This document shows, piece by piece, positions 27,679 through 36,354 of a stretch of DNA of 44,312 nt (position 1 is the stretch's first letter; each line of letters opens with the position of its first letter). The notes below the pieces were generated by a model. That model had not been told where the DNA came from. It worked only from the letters and a program-made list of their open reading frames with translations, and made no database searches. The position numbers and the translations under genes are program-made. This DNA is from CAYUIV01 sp964444925 (GTDB lineage: Bacteria; Pseudomonadota; Gammaproteobacteria; Diplorickettsiales; Diplorickettsiaceae), in contig CAYUIV010000007.1 of NCBI GenBank assembly GCA_964444925.1, positions 1 to 44,312 on the forward strand. Reading direction: 5' to 3'.

Positions 27679-29979
27679 TCAATGATAATCAACACGGACG
27701 GTATTGTTTGTTTGTTGATCAGTAGCAGTAGACATCCCTGTTATCACCCGTCCTCCTGCATCACTTGCATAACGTTCGATACTACCTTTCACCTGCAATG
27801 GGACTTCTGCTTCATTATGATTATCTGTAGGACCACTCATCCAGCGCAGTGCCCGGTTTGGAATTTCATAGACTAGACTAAAACTGCGATTTACAATTGC
27901 AATTGCAATAGTAGTGTAGATCATTATCATTGCAGTATGTGTCACAATATTTAACCAGTCACTCCCTGCTTCTAGTTGATGCACAGATTGAATTGCAATA
28001 TCGTAACTGTAATTAAAAAAGTTAAAAGCAACACTGCATAGAATAATACCGCTGATAAAGCCAAAAATCATTAATACGGGTCTGAAAAAAAGACTTGCAA
28101 GCAGCATGGTCGACTGTTCTGCTTTACCAAAAAAATCATGTCCACCTTCAGGATGCATGAGACCAAGTGCAATGAGAGCTCCTGCTATCATTGCTTCAAA
28201 TATGAAGATAAACCAAGTTAATGCACCAAAGAAAAAAATAAGAAATGGAACTAAAGGGACATAATAGATAAGGGTTGCACCAATGATAAAATTACTCACT
28301 GTCCAAATGATGATGAGAGGGGTAAACACTGTATAGGTACCAATAGTTGCCAAAAGACTATTTCTGTTACTGCTATCTTCTATATGCCATGCTTCACCCC
28401 CTTTCTCAGTTGTTTTAAAAAAGATACCTGAAAATGTAATAAAATTTTGTACTAATCCTTTCCATGCTTCTTCTACGGCATAAATTAAAAGACTTCCAAT
28501 TGTTGCAAGGGCAATCACAGGATCAATGTGACTTTGCAGGGTAGCTTCCATGTTTCTTTGAAAAAACTGAATATTTTTATGGAACGGACTAAATAGCTGA
28601 TTAAGTATGTCTTGACGGTTTTCATGAGGACTGACAAAAGATTTTCCTTCTTCTCCCTTTGGAAAAAGCTTTTCATGGTACATATACTCTGTGTCCACTT
28701 GTTCACGCTCAATTGCGCTATCAATCTTTTGAATTATTGTATGCCATTGCTCCTTGATTTTTTTATTTTTAAACTGTTTTTCGATTTCTAATAGAAAACA
28801 TCTTGTTTTCATATAGCGATGAGATAAATCAATTTTTTGATTCAAATTGCGTATTTTTTGATTATACTTTGCTAACTGATAGTAATAGCTCCCAGCCATC
28901 ATCCATCCTTCTGCTTTCATTTTTTGAAAATTTTTCTTAAATTCTTGATTTGTTTTCTCATTCTCTTGAAATTGTTTTTTTAATAAAGCAGGTTTTGTAA
29001 TACTTAGAAAGCTTAAAACGCTATTATATAAAGCACCATACGGTAATGAAGAAAGCTCAACACTAGGAATAGTCGATGTCTTTTTGCTTGAAGTCGTGAG
29101 CGTAGTTTGTGCAATTTGTTGTGCAAGCGGTAATAATTGCCATACCATCTGTTGTATTCCTGCTGTAACAAAAGCATCAAAAGTAGGATCCAAGGTATTT
29201 TTCCAAGAAACATAGCCACAACTATTCGCTACATTATCTTGTTTAAAACGAGTAGCATGCATATTTGTAAACTGAATGACTTTTCCATCTGGTAGCAATT
29301 GTACATGTAATTCAGGTATTGAATACACGTGACGTTGCATTGTACCTTTTTCTTGGTCTTCTAAAATCTGTGCATTTTGCGCAAGAATCATTGACACTTC
29401 TGCTTTTAAAATGTCACCTGCTTGTTGAATAAGCAAAGTATAATCAGCTTGCTGTTTCAGTAAATCAGCTTCTTGTTTTAATGCATGACGATTTAAAAGA
29501 CGTGTTTCAACAATTGTGCCAAAATTATCTAAGTAATTAATTGCAGTTCCCCAGACGTGATTCGCCAATCCAATACCTTGAATAACAACGTACATCACTA
29601 TCACTTGTACTATGGAATAACCGGTTGCTGCTTTTGGGATAAGTAAGCAGGTACCACCTACAATACGTACAGGTACCCACATGGAAGACCATTTTTGTCC
29701 TAAAAATTGTCCTTCCGAAGCCGTGTTTAAAATACCGATACAAGAAGTATAAGACCATAAAATTCCGGCGAAGCAAAGCAACAAGGTGTTCATAACACGA
29801 AACATTTGACCTAAGATTTGGCTACCTCCTCCTTGTAACACGCCACCAATTGCACCAAAAGCATTTGAGAGGTAGCCAACAGAGACATCTGTTAAAACAG
29901 GTTGTAATGATAAGTAATCCATGTTTGCCAAAATTTCAGGTGAGAAAAAAGCAATGCTTAGCAGCAACCATTTTTTCAT
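27679..29979 (-). CDS. dotA: Dot/Icm type IVB secretion inner-membrane protein DotA
   Basis: DotA is a polytopic inner-membrane component of the Dot/Icm (type IVB) secretion system, related to TraY. The 766-residue product has a signal peptide (about 1-18), then the family block with LSNAFGAIGGVLQGGGSQILGQ, SYTSCIGILNTASEGQFLGQKW and LIPKAATGYSIVQVIVMYVVIQGIGLANHVWGTA. A long periplasmic insertion follows (about 160-480), then a cluster of C-terminal membrane helices (about 485-700). It is shorter than the 1048-residue Legionella pneumophila protein, mainly in the periplasmic region. Its start overlaps the icmV stop (ATGA), as expected for icmV-dotA, and AAGGAG precedes it. Confidence 0.92.
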   Translation of the reverse strand: MKKWLLLSIAFFSPEILANMDYLSLQPVLTDVSVGYLSNAFGAIGGVLQGGGSQILGQMFRVMNTLLLCFAGILWSYTSCIGILNTASEGQFLGQKWSSMWVPVRIVGGTCLLIPKAATGYSIVQVIVMYVVIQGIGLANHVWGTAINYLDNFGTIVETRLLNRHALKQEADLLKQQADYTLLIQQAGDILKAEVSMILAQNAQILEDQEKGTMQRHVYSIPELHVQLLPDGKVIQFTNMHATRFKQDNVANSCGYVSWKNTLDPTFDAFVTAGIQQMVWQLLPLAQQIAQTTLTTSSKKTSTIPSVELSSLPYGALYNSVLSFLSITKPALLKKQFQENEKTNQEFKKNFQKMKAEGWMMAGSYYYQLAKYNQKIRNLNQKIDLSHRYMKTRCFLLEIEKQFKNKKIKEQWHTIIQKIDSAIEREQVDTEYMYHEKLFPKGEEGKSFVSPHENRQDILNQLFSPFHKNIQFFQRNMEATLQSHIDPVIALATIGSLLIYAVEEAWKGLVQNFITFSGIFFKTTEKGGEAWHIEDSSNRNSLLATIGTYTVFTPLIIIWTVSNFIIGATLIYYVPLVPFLIFFFGALTWFIFIFEAMIAGALIALGLMHPEGGHDFFGKAEQSTMLLASLFFRPVLMIFGFISGIILCSVAFNFFNYSYDIAIQSVHQLEAGSDWLNIVTHTAMIMIYTTIAIAIVNRSFSLVYEIPNRALRWMSGPTDNHNEAEVPLQVKGSIERYASDAGGRVITGMSTATDQQTNNTVRVDYH

Positions 29980-30431
29980 TTCATACTCCTTTTTCTAAAA
30001 CTTGCATCAAACCAATCAGAAAAATTCTGCCCTAATTTTTTATCTTTAAGTTGAAATAGCCAAAAATGGTATTGAAATATTTTTACCAATACCATGCTAC
30101 TTACTGTTAGTGCAATACAAAAACTAAGCCATAATTGATAATAAGCAAGGTAGAAACCATAGCTTAAAATAAATGAAAACAGTATTGTAAGCAGGGTGAT
30201 AAGACGAGAAAAAATAGACTGGCGATATAAAAGATCAGATTCTGATAATCTAAGTTTTTGAACGATGTAATCAAAAGAAATTTGACTCTTTTTTGTCTCT
30301 TTCAAAAAATTTTTATGAATATCTTTTACTAAAGTATTGCGTGCTTTAACCCATGAATGTTGATCAATCCAATGTTGAAGTTTGAACGTTGTTTTGAAAC
30401 AAAATTTTAGAAACCGGTTGAATAACATCAT
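29976..30431 (-). CDS. icmV: Dot/Icm protein IcmV
   Basis: 151 residues, the same length as Legionella IcmV. It has a basic N-terminal region with K-x-x-W-I-D-x-H-x-W and two close hydrophobic helices (about 65-88 and 90-112) with a basic C-terminus. The assignment rests on this layout together with strict synteny: upstream of dotA with a four-base overlap and divergent from icmW. IcmV is an inner-membrane component of the secretion system required for intracellular growth in Legionella. Confidence 0.85.
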   Translation of the reverse strand: MMLFNRFLKFCFKTTFKLQHWIDQHSWVKARNTLVKDIHKNFLKETKKSQISFDYIVQKLRLSESDLLYRQSIFSRLITLLTILFSFILSYGFYLAYYQLWLSFCIALTVSSMVLVKIFQYHFWLFQLKDKKLGQNFSDWFDASFRKRSMK

Positions 30432-30534
30432 ACAAAGTATATTCTTTTAAAAAATATGGAAAAGATTATCATAAAAACTATCTTAGTTATTTTACAGATA
30501 TACTATAAAAATTTAACAAATTTTTTCTTCAACT

Positions 30535-30984
30535 ATGGCTGATTTAACGTTAAAAGCTTCACATGAATACTGGCAGCAATATTCAGATCCCATCATTCAT
30601 CGAGTACTCAGTTTTATGGAAAGCGTAGAAACATTTCCTCAGTTAAAAAATCCTTTATTTGATACCATCATTAACGAACTTAATAAAGCATTAAGTTTAC
30701 TTAAAGAATCCGACATAAATCAGCCTAATCAACAAGATTTGTTTATTCGGTTTGGTAACGAACTACATATGACACAAACATTGCGTCTATTACAAGCTTT
30801 AGATACTGCAAAAGCGGGTTCTGCAGCTAGAATCTTGATGTATGCTGAGACTATGAATCAAAAATCAAATTCTGATAGTGCTCTGTTTTTACAACGTAAT
30901 ATTATTTTTGAACGCCTTAGGCTGCTGACAAGACTCTTTTCTCAAGAACGCTTACGTTTAATACAACAGGCATTAGAAGAATAA
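30535..30984 (+). CDS. icmW: Dot/Icm chaperone IcmW
   Basis: IcmW pairs with IcmS as a chaperone and adaptor presenting many effectors to the DotL coupling complex. The 149-residue product matches the family start (HEYWQQYSDPIIHRVLSFMESVE) and the C-terminal RNIIFERLRLLTRLFSQERL block, and T-L-R-L-L-Q-A-L-D-T-A-x-x-G-S-A-A-R in the middle. It is divergent from icmV-dotA over a 103-base gap containing -10-like hexamers in both directions. The icmX gene that follows icmW in Legionella is not here; sspB converges instead. Confidence 0.95.
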   Translation: MADLTLKASHEYWQQYSDPIIHRVLSFMESVETFPQLKNPLFDTIINELNKALSLLKESDINQPNQQDLFIRFGNELHMTQTLRLLQALDTAKAGSAARILMYAETMNQKSNSDSALFLQRNIIFERLRLLTRLFSQERLRLIQQALEE

Positions 30985-31002
30985 GAAAATTATTTACCTA
31001 CT

Positions 31003-31386
31003 TTATTCAACCACGGTAAACTCAGCATTTTTGTTTGATGCTGCAATAGTGTCAAAATTATCATCAATGTTTTCTTCTAGAAAAAAAATCATATCTGTTA
31101 TTTCGCTTGGATAGATCGCTATAATTGCACGTATTGGAATTTCAACCGCAACAATGCCCAAAGGCATATCAAATGCTGCGTTAAAATAAATAGTATTGTG
31201 TTTGATACAAAAATTATCAGTCGCTTCCTCTGAGATATTTAGTCTAATACGACCATCTTGTGCATAATCTTTAGGTATGATTGTATTGGGATAATTTATA
31301 TTAATTATAATATAAGGTGTTAACTGACTATCTTTCATCCAATTATACAGTGCTGGAAATAAATAGAAGCATTTTGGTACTAACAT
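31003..31386 (-). CDS. sspB: ClpXP adaptor SspB
   Basis: SspB delivers ssrA-tagged proteins to ClpXP. The 127-residue product has the SspB fold signatures: Y-N-W-M-K-D-S-Q-L-T-P-Y, V-P-x-x-Y-A-Q-D-G-x-I-x-L-N-I-S-like block (IPKDYAQDGRIRLNIS), the I-Y-F-N-A-A-F core and P-I-R-A-I-I-A-I-Y. The C-terminus, EFTVVE, is where the short ClpX-binding motif (LRVVK in E. coli) sits and keeps the hydrophobic pattern but not the basic end. It follows sspA by 12 bases. The window also holds ssrA, clpX and clpP, the rest of this degradation route. Confidence 0.92.
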   Translation of the reverse strand: MLVPKCFYLFPALYNWMKDSQLTPYIIININYPNTIIPKDYAQDGRIRLNISEEATDNFCIKHNTIYFNAAFDMPLGIVAVEIPIRAIIAIYPSEITDMIFFLEENIDDNFDTIAASNKNAEFTVVE

Positions 31387-31398
31387 TTTGATGATTTT

Positions 31399-31995
31399 TT
31401 ACTCGTTAATGGTTGTTTGAAAGCTTAATCGTTCAAAAACGCGTGTTTGATAGGCAAGAATAGCTGGCACTTTGTTAATAATTTCAATTTTTAACTGAAA
31501 TAAGCGCCATAATAGTGGCGCAATACAGCAATCTACTAACGTAAATTCCTCTTCTAAAAAATAAGGTTTACCGAACCAAGGTGCAAGACTCATTAAGCTA
31601 TTTTGTAACTTCTTTTGAGCAACTTCTCGTGTTTCTTCGTTTTGAATGGCGCGAAGTAATGTATACCAATTTTTATCAATTTGATAAATAATTTGACGAC
31701 ATTTTGCTTTTACAACAGGATAAACTGGAATAAGTTGGGGATGAGGAAAACGGTCATCTAAATATTCAGCCACAATGAAAGCTTCGTGCAATACTAAGTC
31801 TCTGTCTACAAAAACGGGAAAAACCTCATATGGACTAATACGTGTCAAAGCAGCAGGCGGTTTTTTCTTATTTACAACCACAATATTTGCTTGTACATTC
31901 TTTTCAGCTAATACAATTCGAATCCAGTGTGTTTTTGGGTCATCAGGCTCAGTATACAGTGTCATCGTTGCTTTTCTGTGATCATTTTGCGCCAT
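31399..31995 (-). CDS. sspA: Stringent starvation protein A (GST-fold RNA polymerase-associated factor)
   Basis: SspA binds RNA polymerase and affects stationary-phase and, in Francisella, virulence gene expression. The 198-residue product has the thioredoxin-like N-terminus (MTLYTEPDDPKTHWIRIVLAEK), the P-V-F-V-D-R-D-L-V-L-H-E-A-F-I-V-A-E-Y-L-D turn typical of glutathione-transferase folds, and the helical C-terminal domain with F-T-L-V-D-C-C-I-A-P-L-L-W-R. Start at 31995 (MAQNDHRKATM) mirrors the E. coli N-terminus. sspA-sspB follow rplM-rpsI, with a tRNA-Gln gene between. Confidence 0.93.
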   Translation of the reverse strand: MAQNDHRKATMTLYTEPDDPKTHWIRIVLAEKNVQANIVVVNKKKPPAALTRISPYEVFPVFVDRDLVLHEAFIVAEYLDDRFPHPQLIPVYPVVKAKCRQIIYQIDKNWYTLLRAIQNEETREVAQKKLQNSLMSLAPWFGKPYFLEEEFTLVDCCIAPLLWRLFQLKIEIINKVPAILAYQTRVFERLSFQTTINE

Positions 31996-32059
31996 AAATG
32001 CGTTTCCTCAATAAATTTTTCGATAGCAACTAGTACAAACTAGTTTATACATAGAATGA

Positions 32060-32130
32060 CTGGGAGACTAGGATTTGAACCTAGGTTAACGGAGTCAGAG
32101 TCCGCTGTCCTGCCACTAGACGATCTCCCA
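32060..32130 (-). tRNA. tRNA-Gln (CTG)
   Basis: A 71-base cloverleaf on the minus strand with acceptor TGGGAGA/TCTCCCA, the U1-A72 pair typical of tRNA-Gln, discriminator G and anticodon loop CTCTGAC (CTG). No CCA is encoded. It lies between rpsI and sspA. Confidence 0.92.
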
Positions 32131-32192
32131 TAAATTTTGTACAAGACAATGAACCATATATTTGTGTTCAGTAGTATAGACTGCAAAAACAC

Positions 32193-32660
32193 TTACCGTT
32201 TTCTATAGGTTGCCTTTTTACGCGCTTTATGTAAGCCATATTTTTTACGTTCTACTTTACGTGCATTAGTCGTTGTTAGGTTATGTTGTCTTAACGTTTG
32301 ATAAAAAGAGGTATGGGTTACTTCTTCAGTGTTCGACTGGTTTTTGATTGTATCAAGGGTTACATCATTGGTCTTTTCAAATGCAATTAACGCTTTTGCA
32401 AGACCAAGGCGTATCGCATCAGATTGGCCACTTTTTCCTCCTCCGTGCACTCTAATATTAATGTCAAACATATTTTCAAGATGAAGGATAGTTAATGGCT
32501 TACGCAAATTATGTAATGTAGAGAATTCTGTAAAATAATGAGCGATCGGTTTATCATTAATCGTAATACTAGCTTGTTCTGAACGATTAGGTTTTATAAA
32601 TACACGTGCACTTGAACGCTTACGACGTCCTGTACCGTAGGAGAAATTAGGAAAAGACAT
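32193..32660 (-). CDS. rpsI: 30S ribosomal protein S9
   Basis: S9 contacts P-site tRNA with its C-terminal tail. The start is set at ATG 32660 (155 residues, MSFPNFSYGTGRRKRS), four bases after rplM stops; the frame is open to 32681. The family blocks YGTGRRKRSSARVF, IRVHGGGKSGQSDAIRLGLAKAL and the basic ARKVERKKYGLHKARKKATYRKR-type tail (ending in KR) are present. It is about 25 residues longer than E. coli S9 (130), mainly an insertion of ~20 residues after LIAFEK, before the tail. Confidence 0.95.
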   Translation of the reverse strand: MSFPNFSYGTGRRKRSSARVFIKPNRSEQASITINDKPIAHYFTEFSTLHNLRKPLTILHLENMFDINIRVHGGGKSGQSDAIRLGLAKALIAFEKTNDVTLDTIKNQSNTEEVTHTSFYQTLRQHNLTTTNARKVERKKYGLHKARKKATYRKR

Positions 32661-32664
32661 AAGA

Positions 32665-33099
32665 TTAACTGTGAAGCTCAATTTTTTGAGGATTTTGTGC
32701 TAAATGAGGGTGTTTAATACCTACGTAAATTTTTAAGCATCTATACGCGGCGCGTCCTAAAGAATTTTTAGGTAGCATACCTTTAACTGCCTTCTCTAAA
32801 ATACGCGTTGGAAAACGGGCAAATAACTTGTCGAACCGTTCTGACTTTAAGCCACCCGGGTAACCTGTATAATGCTGATAAATTTTACTGTGTCTCTTGT
32901 CACCTGTAACTCTAATTTTTCCAGCATTTAACACAATAACATAAGGTCCCGTAAGTACATGAGGTGTAAAAAATGGGTTATTTTTTCCACGTAAATATGC
33001 AGCAATTTGTGTTGCTACTCGGCCTAATGTTTTGTCTGCAACATCAAACAAGTACCACGGCCTTTCAATTTGCCCTGATTTTGCCATAATGGTTTTCAT
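32665..33099 (-). CDS. rplM: 50S ribosomal protein L13
   Basis: L13 is an early-assembling 50S protein. The 144-residue product begins MKTIMAKSGQIERPWY and has the L13 blocks D-x-x-x-K-T-L-G-R-V-A-T, T-P-H-V-L-T-G-P-Y-V-I-V-L-N-A-G-K, HYTGYPGGLKS and VKGMLPKNSLGRAAYRCLKIYVG. Length is normal. It heads the rplM-rpsI operon and has a good promoter at 33152-33180. Confidence 0.96.
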   Translation of the reverse strand: MKTIMAKSGQIERPWYLFDVADKTLGRVATQIAAYLRGKNNPFFTPHVLTGPYVIVLNAGKIRVTGDKRHSKIYQHYTGYPGGLKSERFDKLFARFPTRILEKAVKGMLPKNSLGRAAYRCLKIYVGIKHPHLAQNPQKIELHS

Positions 33100-33151
33100 A
33101 TTTAATCTTAAAAAGGTAATTGGATAATTGAGTTATTAATTAAAAATTCTC

Positions 33152-33180
33152 ATTCTATCTTTTTCCTTGATAGGTTTCAA
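33152..33180 (-). promoter_or_regulatory. Promoter of rplM-rpsI
   Basis: On the minus strand, -35 TTGAAA (33180-33175), a 17-base spacer and -10 TAGAAT (33157-33152). The start point would be near 33144, with a leader of about 45 bases before rplM. It is back-to-back with the tRNA-Leu promoter. Confidence 0.6.
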
Positions 33181-33185
33181 ACACG

Positions 33186-33215
33186 TTGAATTTTTCAACT
33201 TAAGGCGTTTATAAT
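33186..33215 (+). promoter_or_regulatory. Promoter of tRNA-Leu
   Basis: -35 TTGAAT (33186-33191), 18-base spacer, perfect -10 TATAAT (33210-33215), ten bases before the mature tRNA 5' end. The -35 lies in a small palindrome, GTTGAA-TTT-TTCAAC. Confidence 0.65.
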
Positions 33216-33224
33216 TTTGATGAA

Positions 33225-33305
33225 GCGAAGGTGGCGAAATGGTAGACGCGCTGGATTTAGGATCCAGTAGGGAAACCTGTGAGAGTTCGAGTCTCTCCCT
33301 TCGCA
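33225..33305 (+). tRNA. tRNA-Leu (TAG)
   Basis: An 81-base class II cloverleaf with acceptor GCGAAGG/CCTTCGC, anticodon TAG in loop ATTTAGG, a long variable arm (TAGGGAAACCTGT) and T loop GTTCGAGTC. The discriminator is A and CCA is not encoded. tig follows 31 bases later. Confidence 0.97.
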
Positions 33306-33336
33306 TACTTTAATACTGTTTTTAGCTTTTATAATA

Positions 33337-34341
33337 ATGGCCACTCATACCATAGAAATTCTTGACACCTGTCAAAGACGGATTTTAGTAACAATTTCTA
33401 AAGAAGAAGTACAAAGTGTAAAAAACGAAGAAGCTGAAAGAATTTCTCGTTCTAAAAATAGCATTCCTCCAGGTTTTCGACCAAACCATAAAGAAACAAA
33501 ACGTTATATTGAGAAAAATTTAGGAAGCTTTCCAAACGCATTGAAAAAAGTCCACCAAAAACTTTTCGACGATAGCTTAAAGCATGCTCTAACTCAAGAA
33601 AAGCTTAAACCGGTTTGGCCTGTTGAACTATTAGAAGAAAATCAAACGTTTCATCGTGATGGCTCATTAAGCTACATAGGTGAATTTGAAATCTATCCTC
33701 CTATCTCGCACGTTAATTGGGAAAATATTACGCTTGAGAAATTAGAGGCACAAATTACTGAATCAGACATTGAAAACACCATCACTCAATTGGATATGAG
33801 AAATACTGATACAAAATTACAAGAAGAGACGGACGAAATAAAAAACAAAGCACAGCAGTGGGCTGAATCGATGTTAACACAGGCAAAGTGGCAGCATTTA
33901 AAATCACAAGTGATGACAACATTGGTTAAACAAAATCCAATAACAGCGCTTCCAGCAAAGTTAATGAAACACCATTATGAATTATTTAAAAAAAGTTACC
34001 CTACAGAAAGCGAAGAAATCTTGCACCAAAAATCACAGACTGCACTTATACAAGATATTCTGATTGATGCTTATATTAGAGAACATCGTATACAATTAGA
34101 CGCGCATCGTTTTGAAACTAAAATTCAAGAAATAAAATCTGCATTCAAAAATCAAGAAAAAGCGTTTAACCTTTTTATACAAAATAAGGATATGTACTAT
34201 CAATTATCTATGCATACTTTAACCGATCAAGTCATTGATCATCTTTTAGAAAAAGTTCACTATATTTCTAAAGCAAGTACTTACCAAGAAATCATTAATT
34301 TTAAGAAATCTTCATCAATAAATGAAAAAAAGAGGATATAG
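33337..34341 (+). CDS. tig: Trigger factor lacking the PPIase (FKBP) domain
   Basis: Trigger factor is the ribosome-bound chaperone at the exit tunnel. The product has only 334 residues against ~430 usual. The N-terminal ribosome-binding domain is present (about 1-115), including P-P-G-F-R-P-N-H-K-E, a variant of the GFRxGKxP signature. After the linker (ITESDIENTITQLDMRN, near residue 140-155) the sequence passes through a short charged helix directly into the C-terminal chaperone arms (about 165-325). The ~95-residue isomerase domain is absent, with no frameshift or stop, so the loss is a clean deletion. It heads tig-clpP-clpX-lon. Identity is secured by N-terminal pattern and synteny. Confidence 0.9.
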   Translation: MATHTIEILDTCQRRILVTISKEEVQSVKNEEAERISRSKNSIPPGFRPNHKETKRYIEKNLGSFPNALKKVHQKLFDDSLKHALTQEKLKPVWPVELLEENQTFHRDGSLSYIGEFEIYPPISHVNWENITLEKLEAQITESDIENTITQLDMRNTDTKLQEETDEIKNKAQQWAESMLTQAKWQHLKSQVMTTLVKQNPITALPAKLMKHHYELFKKSYPTESEEILHQKSQTALIQDILIDAYIREHRIQLDAHRFETKIQEIKSAFKNQEKAFNLFIQNKDMYYQLSMHTLTDQVIDHLLEKVHYISKASTYQEIINFKKSSSINEKKRI

Positions 34342-34342
34342 C

Positions 34343-34954
34343 ATGAGTTCAATACTAGTCCCTATGGTGGTGGAACAAACCAATCGTGGTGAACGCGCTT
34401 ATGATATTTATTCTCGTCTTTTAAAAGATAGAATTATTTTTGTTAGCGGTACAATTGAAGATGCAATGGCTAATCTTATCATTGCGCAACTACTTTTTTT
34501 AGAAGCTGAGGATCCGAAAAAAGAGATTTCACTTTACATTAATTCACCAGGCGGGATTGTCACTTCTGGTCTAGCTATTTACGATACAATACAATTCATT
34601 ACACCTGAAGTTAGTACGCTTTGCGTTGGACAGGCAGCAAGTGCAGCAGCGCTATTGCTATGCGCAGGTGCATCTCAAAAACGTTATAGTTTACCCAACT
34701 CCCGCATTATGATTCATCAACCACTAGGTGGTTATCAAGGGCAAGCATCTGATATTGAAATTCATGCAAAAGAGATACTCAATGTGAAAGAACGACTCAA
34801 TATGATTATGAAAAAACATAGTACACTGAGTTTGGAAGAGATTTCGACCTACACTGATCGTGACACTTTTCTTAGCCCTGAAAAGGCAATTCAGTATGGT
34901 TTAATTGATAAGATATTGCAATCGCGCAATGATACAGAAATGACTATGCCATAA
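34343..34954 (+). CDS. clpP: ATP-dependent Clp protease proteolytic subunit
   Basis: ClpP forms the double-heptamer serine protease chamber used with ClpX. Start is placed at ATG 34343 (203 residues, MSSILVPMVVEQTNRGERAYDIYSRLL), one base after the tig stop, with AGAGGA eight bases upstream. Catalytic residues are S100 (GQAASAA), H125 (MIHQPLGG) and probably D174 (TDRDTFLS). Length and motifs are normal. Confidence 0.96.
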   Translation: MSSILVPMVVEQTNRGERAYDIYSRLLKDRIIFVSGTIEDAMANLIIAQLLFLEAEDPKKEISLYINSPGGIVTSGLAIYDTIQFITPEVSTLCVGQAASAAALLLCAGASQKRYSLPNSRIMIHQPLGGYQGQASDIEIHAKEILNVKERLNMIMKKHSTLSLEEISTYTDRDTFLSPEKAIQYGLIDKILQSRNDTEMTMP

Positions 34955-34959
34955 TCGAT

Positions 34960-34990
34960 TTGAAAAAATATAAAGCAACCTCATTATAAT
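34960..34990 (+). promoter_or_regulatory. Possible promoter of clpX-lon
   Basis: TTGAAA (34960-34965) and a perfect TATAAT (34985-34990) lie in the clpP-clpX gap, separated by 19 bases, longer than ideal. It could give clpX and lon their own transcription besides read-through from tig-clpP. Confidence 0.4.
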
Positions 34991-35050
34991 TGGATGACTC
35001 CAAAAAAATTACCGTTATAGTACGATATTAATCAATAGCAGGCATAACAC

Positions 35051-36349
35051 GTGAACTCTTCTAATTTTGATAACACAAATGATTTCATACAAGCCTGTGC
35101 CGTATGTAGAAAAACAAAAAATGAAGTTGAGATTTTGTTAAAAGGGCCTTACGCATTTTTATGTAATGAATGCGCACAAGCAGGTGTGAAATTTTCAGAA
35201 GATTTTAAACGCTCGAACACCCAGTTTACAAAGAAAATTTTTTCTATCCCTACTCCAAAAGAAATTCACGCACATTTTGACGAACTGGTTATTGGACAAG
35301 AAATTGCAAAAAAAACACTTGCAGTGGGAGCTTATAACCACTATAAACGTGTTGCACTTTTAGATACATTAAATAGCGAAGACGAAACTGAAATTACAAA
35401 AAGTAATATTTTGATTTTAGGTCCTACGGGTTCAGGCAAAACATTGCTGGCACAATCGCTTGCACAGCAATTAAAGCTTCCTTTTGCAATTGTAGATGCA
35501 ACCACTTTGACAGAAGCAGGCTACGTTGGAGAAGATGTTGAAAACATTTTACAACGTTTGCTACAAGATGCTGAAGGCGATATTGAAAAAGCACAAAAAG
35601 GCATTGTTTATCTCGATGAAATCGATAAACTAAGTCGTCGCAGTGAAAATCCTTCTATCACAAGAGATGTTTCAGGTGAAGGTGTTCAATACGCTTTACT
35701 GAAGCTATTAGAAGGAACGGTGGCATCTGTTCCTTTACAAGGTAGTCGAAAACATCCACAACAAGAAAACACTGTTTTAGTGAATACAAAAAATATTCTT
35801 TTTATCTGTGGTGGTACTTTTTCCGGTATTGAAAAAATTATCAGTGAGAGAACTGAGAAAACAGGCATCGGCTTTGGTACAAAAATTCGTCATGTCTCTA
35901 AAGATACAGCCAATGGAAACATTTTAATGCGATTAGAGACAGAAGATTTAATTAAGTACGGTCTTGTACCCGAATTAATCGGACGTTTATCTATTACTAC
36001 TAGTTTGACCGCATTGAACCAAGAACAGATGGTCAGTGTGTTGACCGAACCAAAAAACGCATTAGTTAAACAATACAAAAAATTATTTCGTTATAATGAT
36101 ATTCAATTAGAATTTGACCAAGAAGCATTAATTGCAATTGCAGACGAAGCATTTGCAATGCAAGTTGGCGCTAGAGCACTGCGTGCTATTTTAGAAAAAC
36201 ACTTACTTAACTTGATGTATGAATTACCTTCAAGAGAAGATATCGCGACTGTTCGCATTACAGCTAACTTCATTCGTCAACAGTCAAAACCTTTACTTTT
36301 CTCAAAAAATGCACAAGAAGTACTAGAAGATCAATCGGTAGGTGCATAA
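35051..36349 (+). CDS. clpX: ATP-dependent Clp protease ATPase subunit ClpX
   Basis: ClpX unfolds substrates, including ssrA-tagged proteins, and feeds them to ClpP. The 432-residue product starts at GTG 35051. It has the N-terminal zinc-binding domain with C-A-V-C and C-N-E-C pairs (about 16-40), Walker A GPTGSGKT near 125-132, Walker B IVYLDEIDKL, the ClpP-docking IGF loop (TGIGFGTKI near residue 275) and the sensor-2 VGARALRAIL. It sits between clpP and lon, six bases before lon. Confidence 0.97.
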   Translation: MNSSNFDNTNDFIQACAVCRKTKNEVEILLKGPYAFLCNECAQAGVKFSEDFKRSNTQFTKKIFSIPTPKEIHAHFDELVIGQEIAKKTLAVGAYNHYKRVALLDTLNSEDETEITKSNILILGPTGSGKTLLAQSLAQQLKLPFAIVDATTLTEAGYVGEDVENILQRLLQDAEGDIEKAQKGIVYLDEIDKLSRRSENPSITRDVSGEGVQYALLKLLEGTVASVPLQGSRKHPQQENTVLVNTKNILFICGGTFSGIEKIISERTEKTGIGFGTKIRHVSKDTANGNILMRLETEDLIKYGLVPELIGRLSITTSLTALNQEQMVSVLTEPKNALVKQYKKLFRYNDIQLEFDQEALIAIADEAFAMQVGARALRAILEKHLLNLMYELPSREDIATVRITANFIRQQSKPLLFSKNAQEVLEDQSVGA

Positions 36350-36354
36350 ATATT

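Noticed and set aside
30432..30534. PmrA-type regulatory repeat in the icmV-icmW gap
   Set aside because: Only isolated TTAA/CTTAG-like fragments are present; spacing does not match the paired direct repeat described for PmrA.
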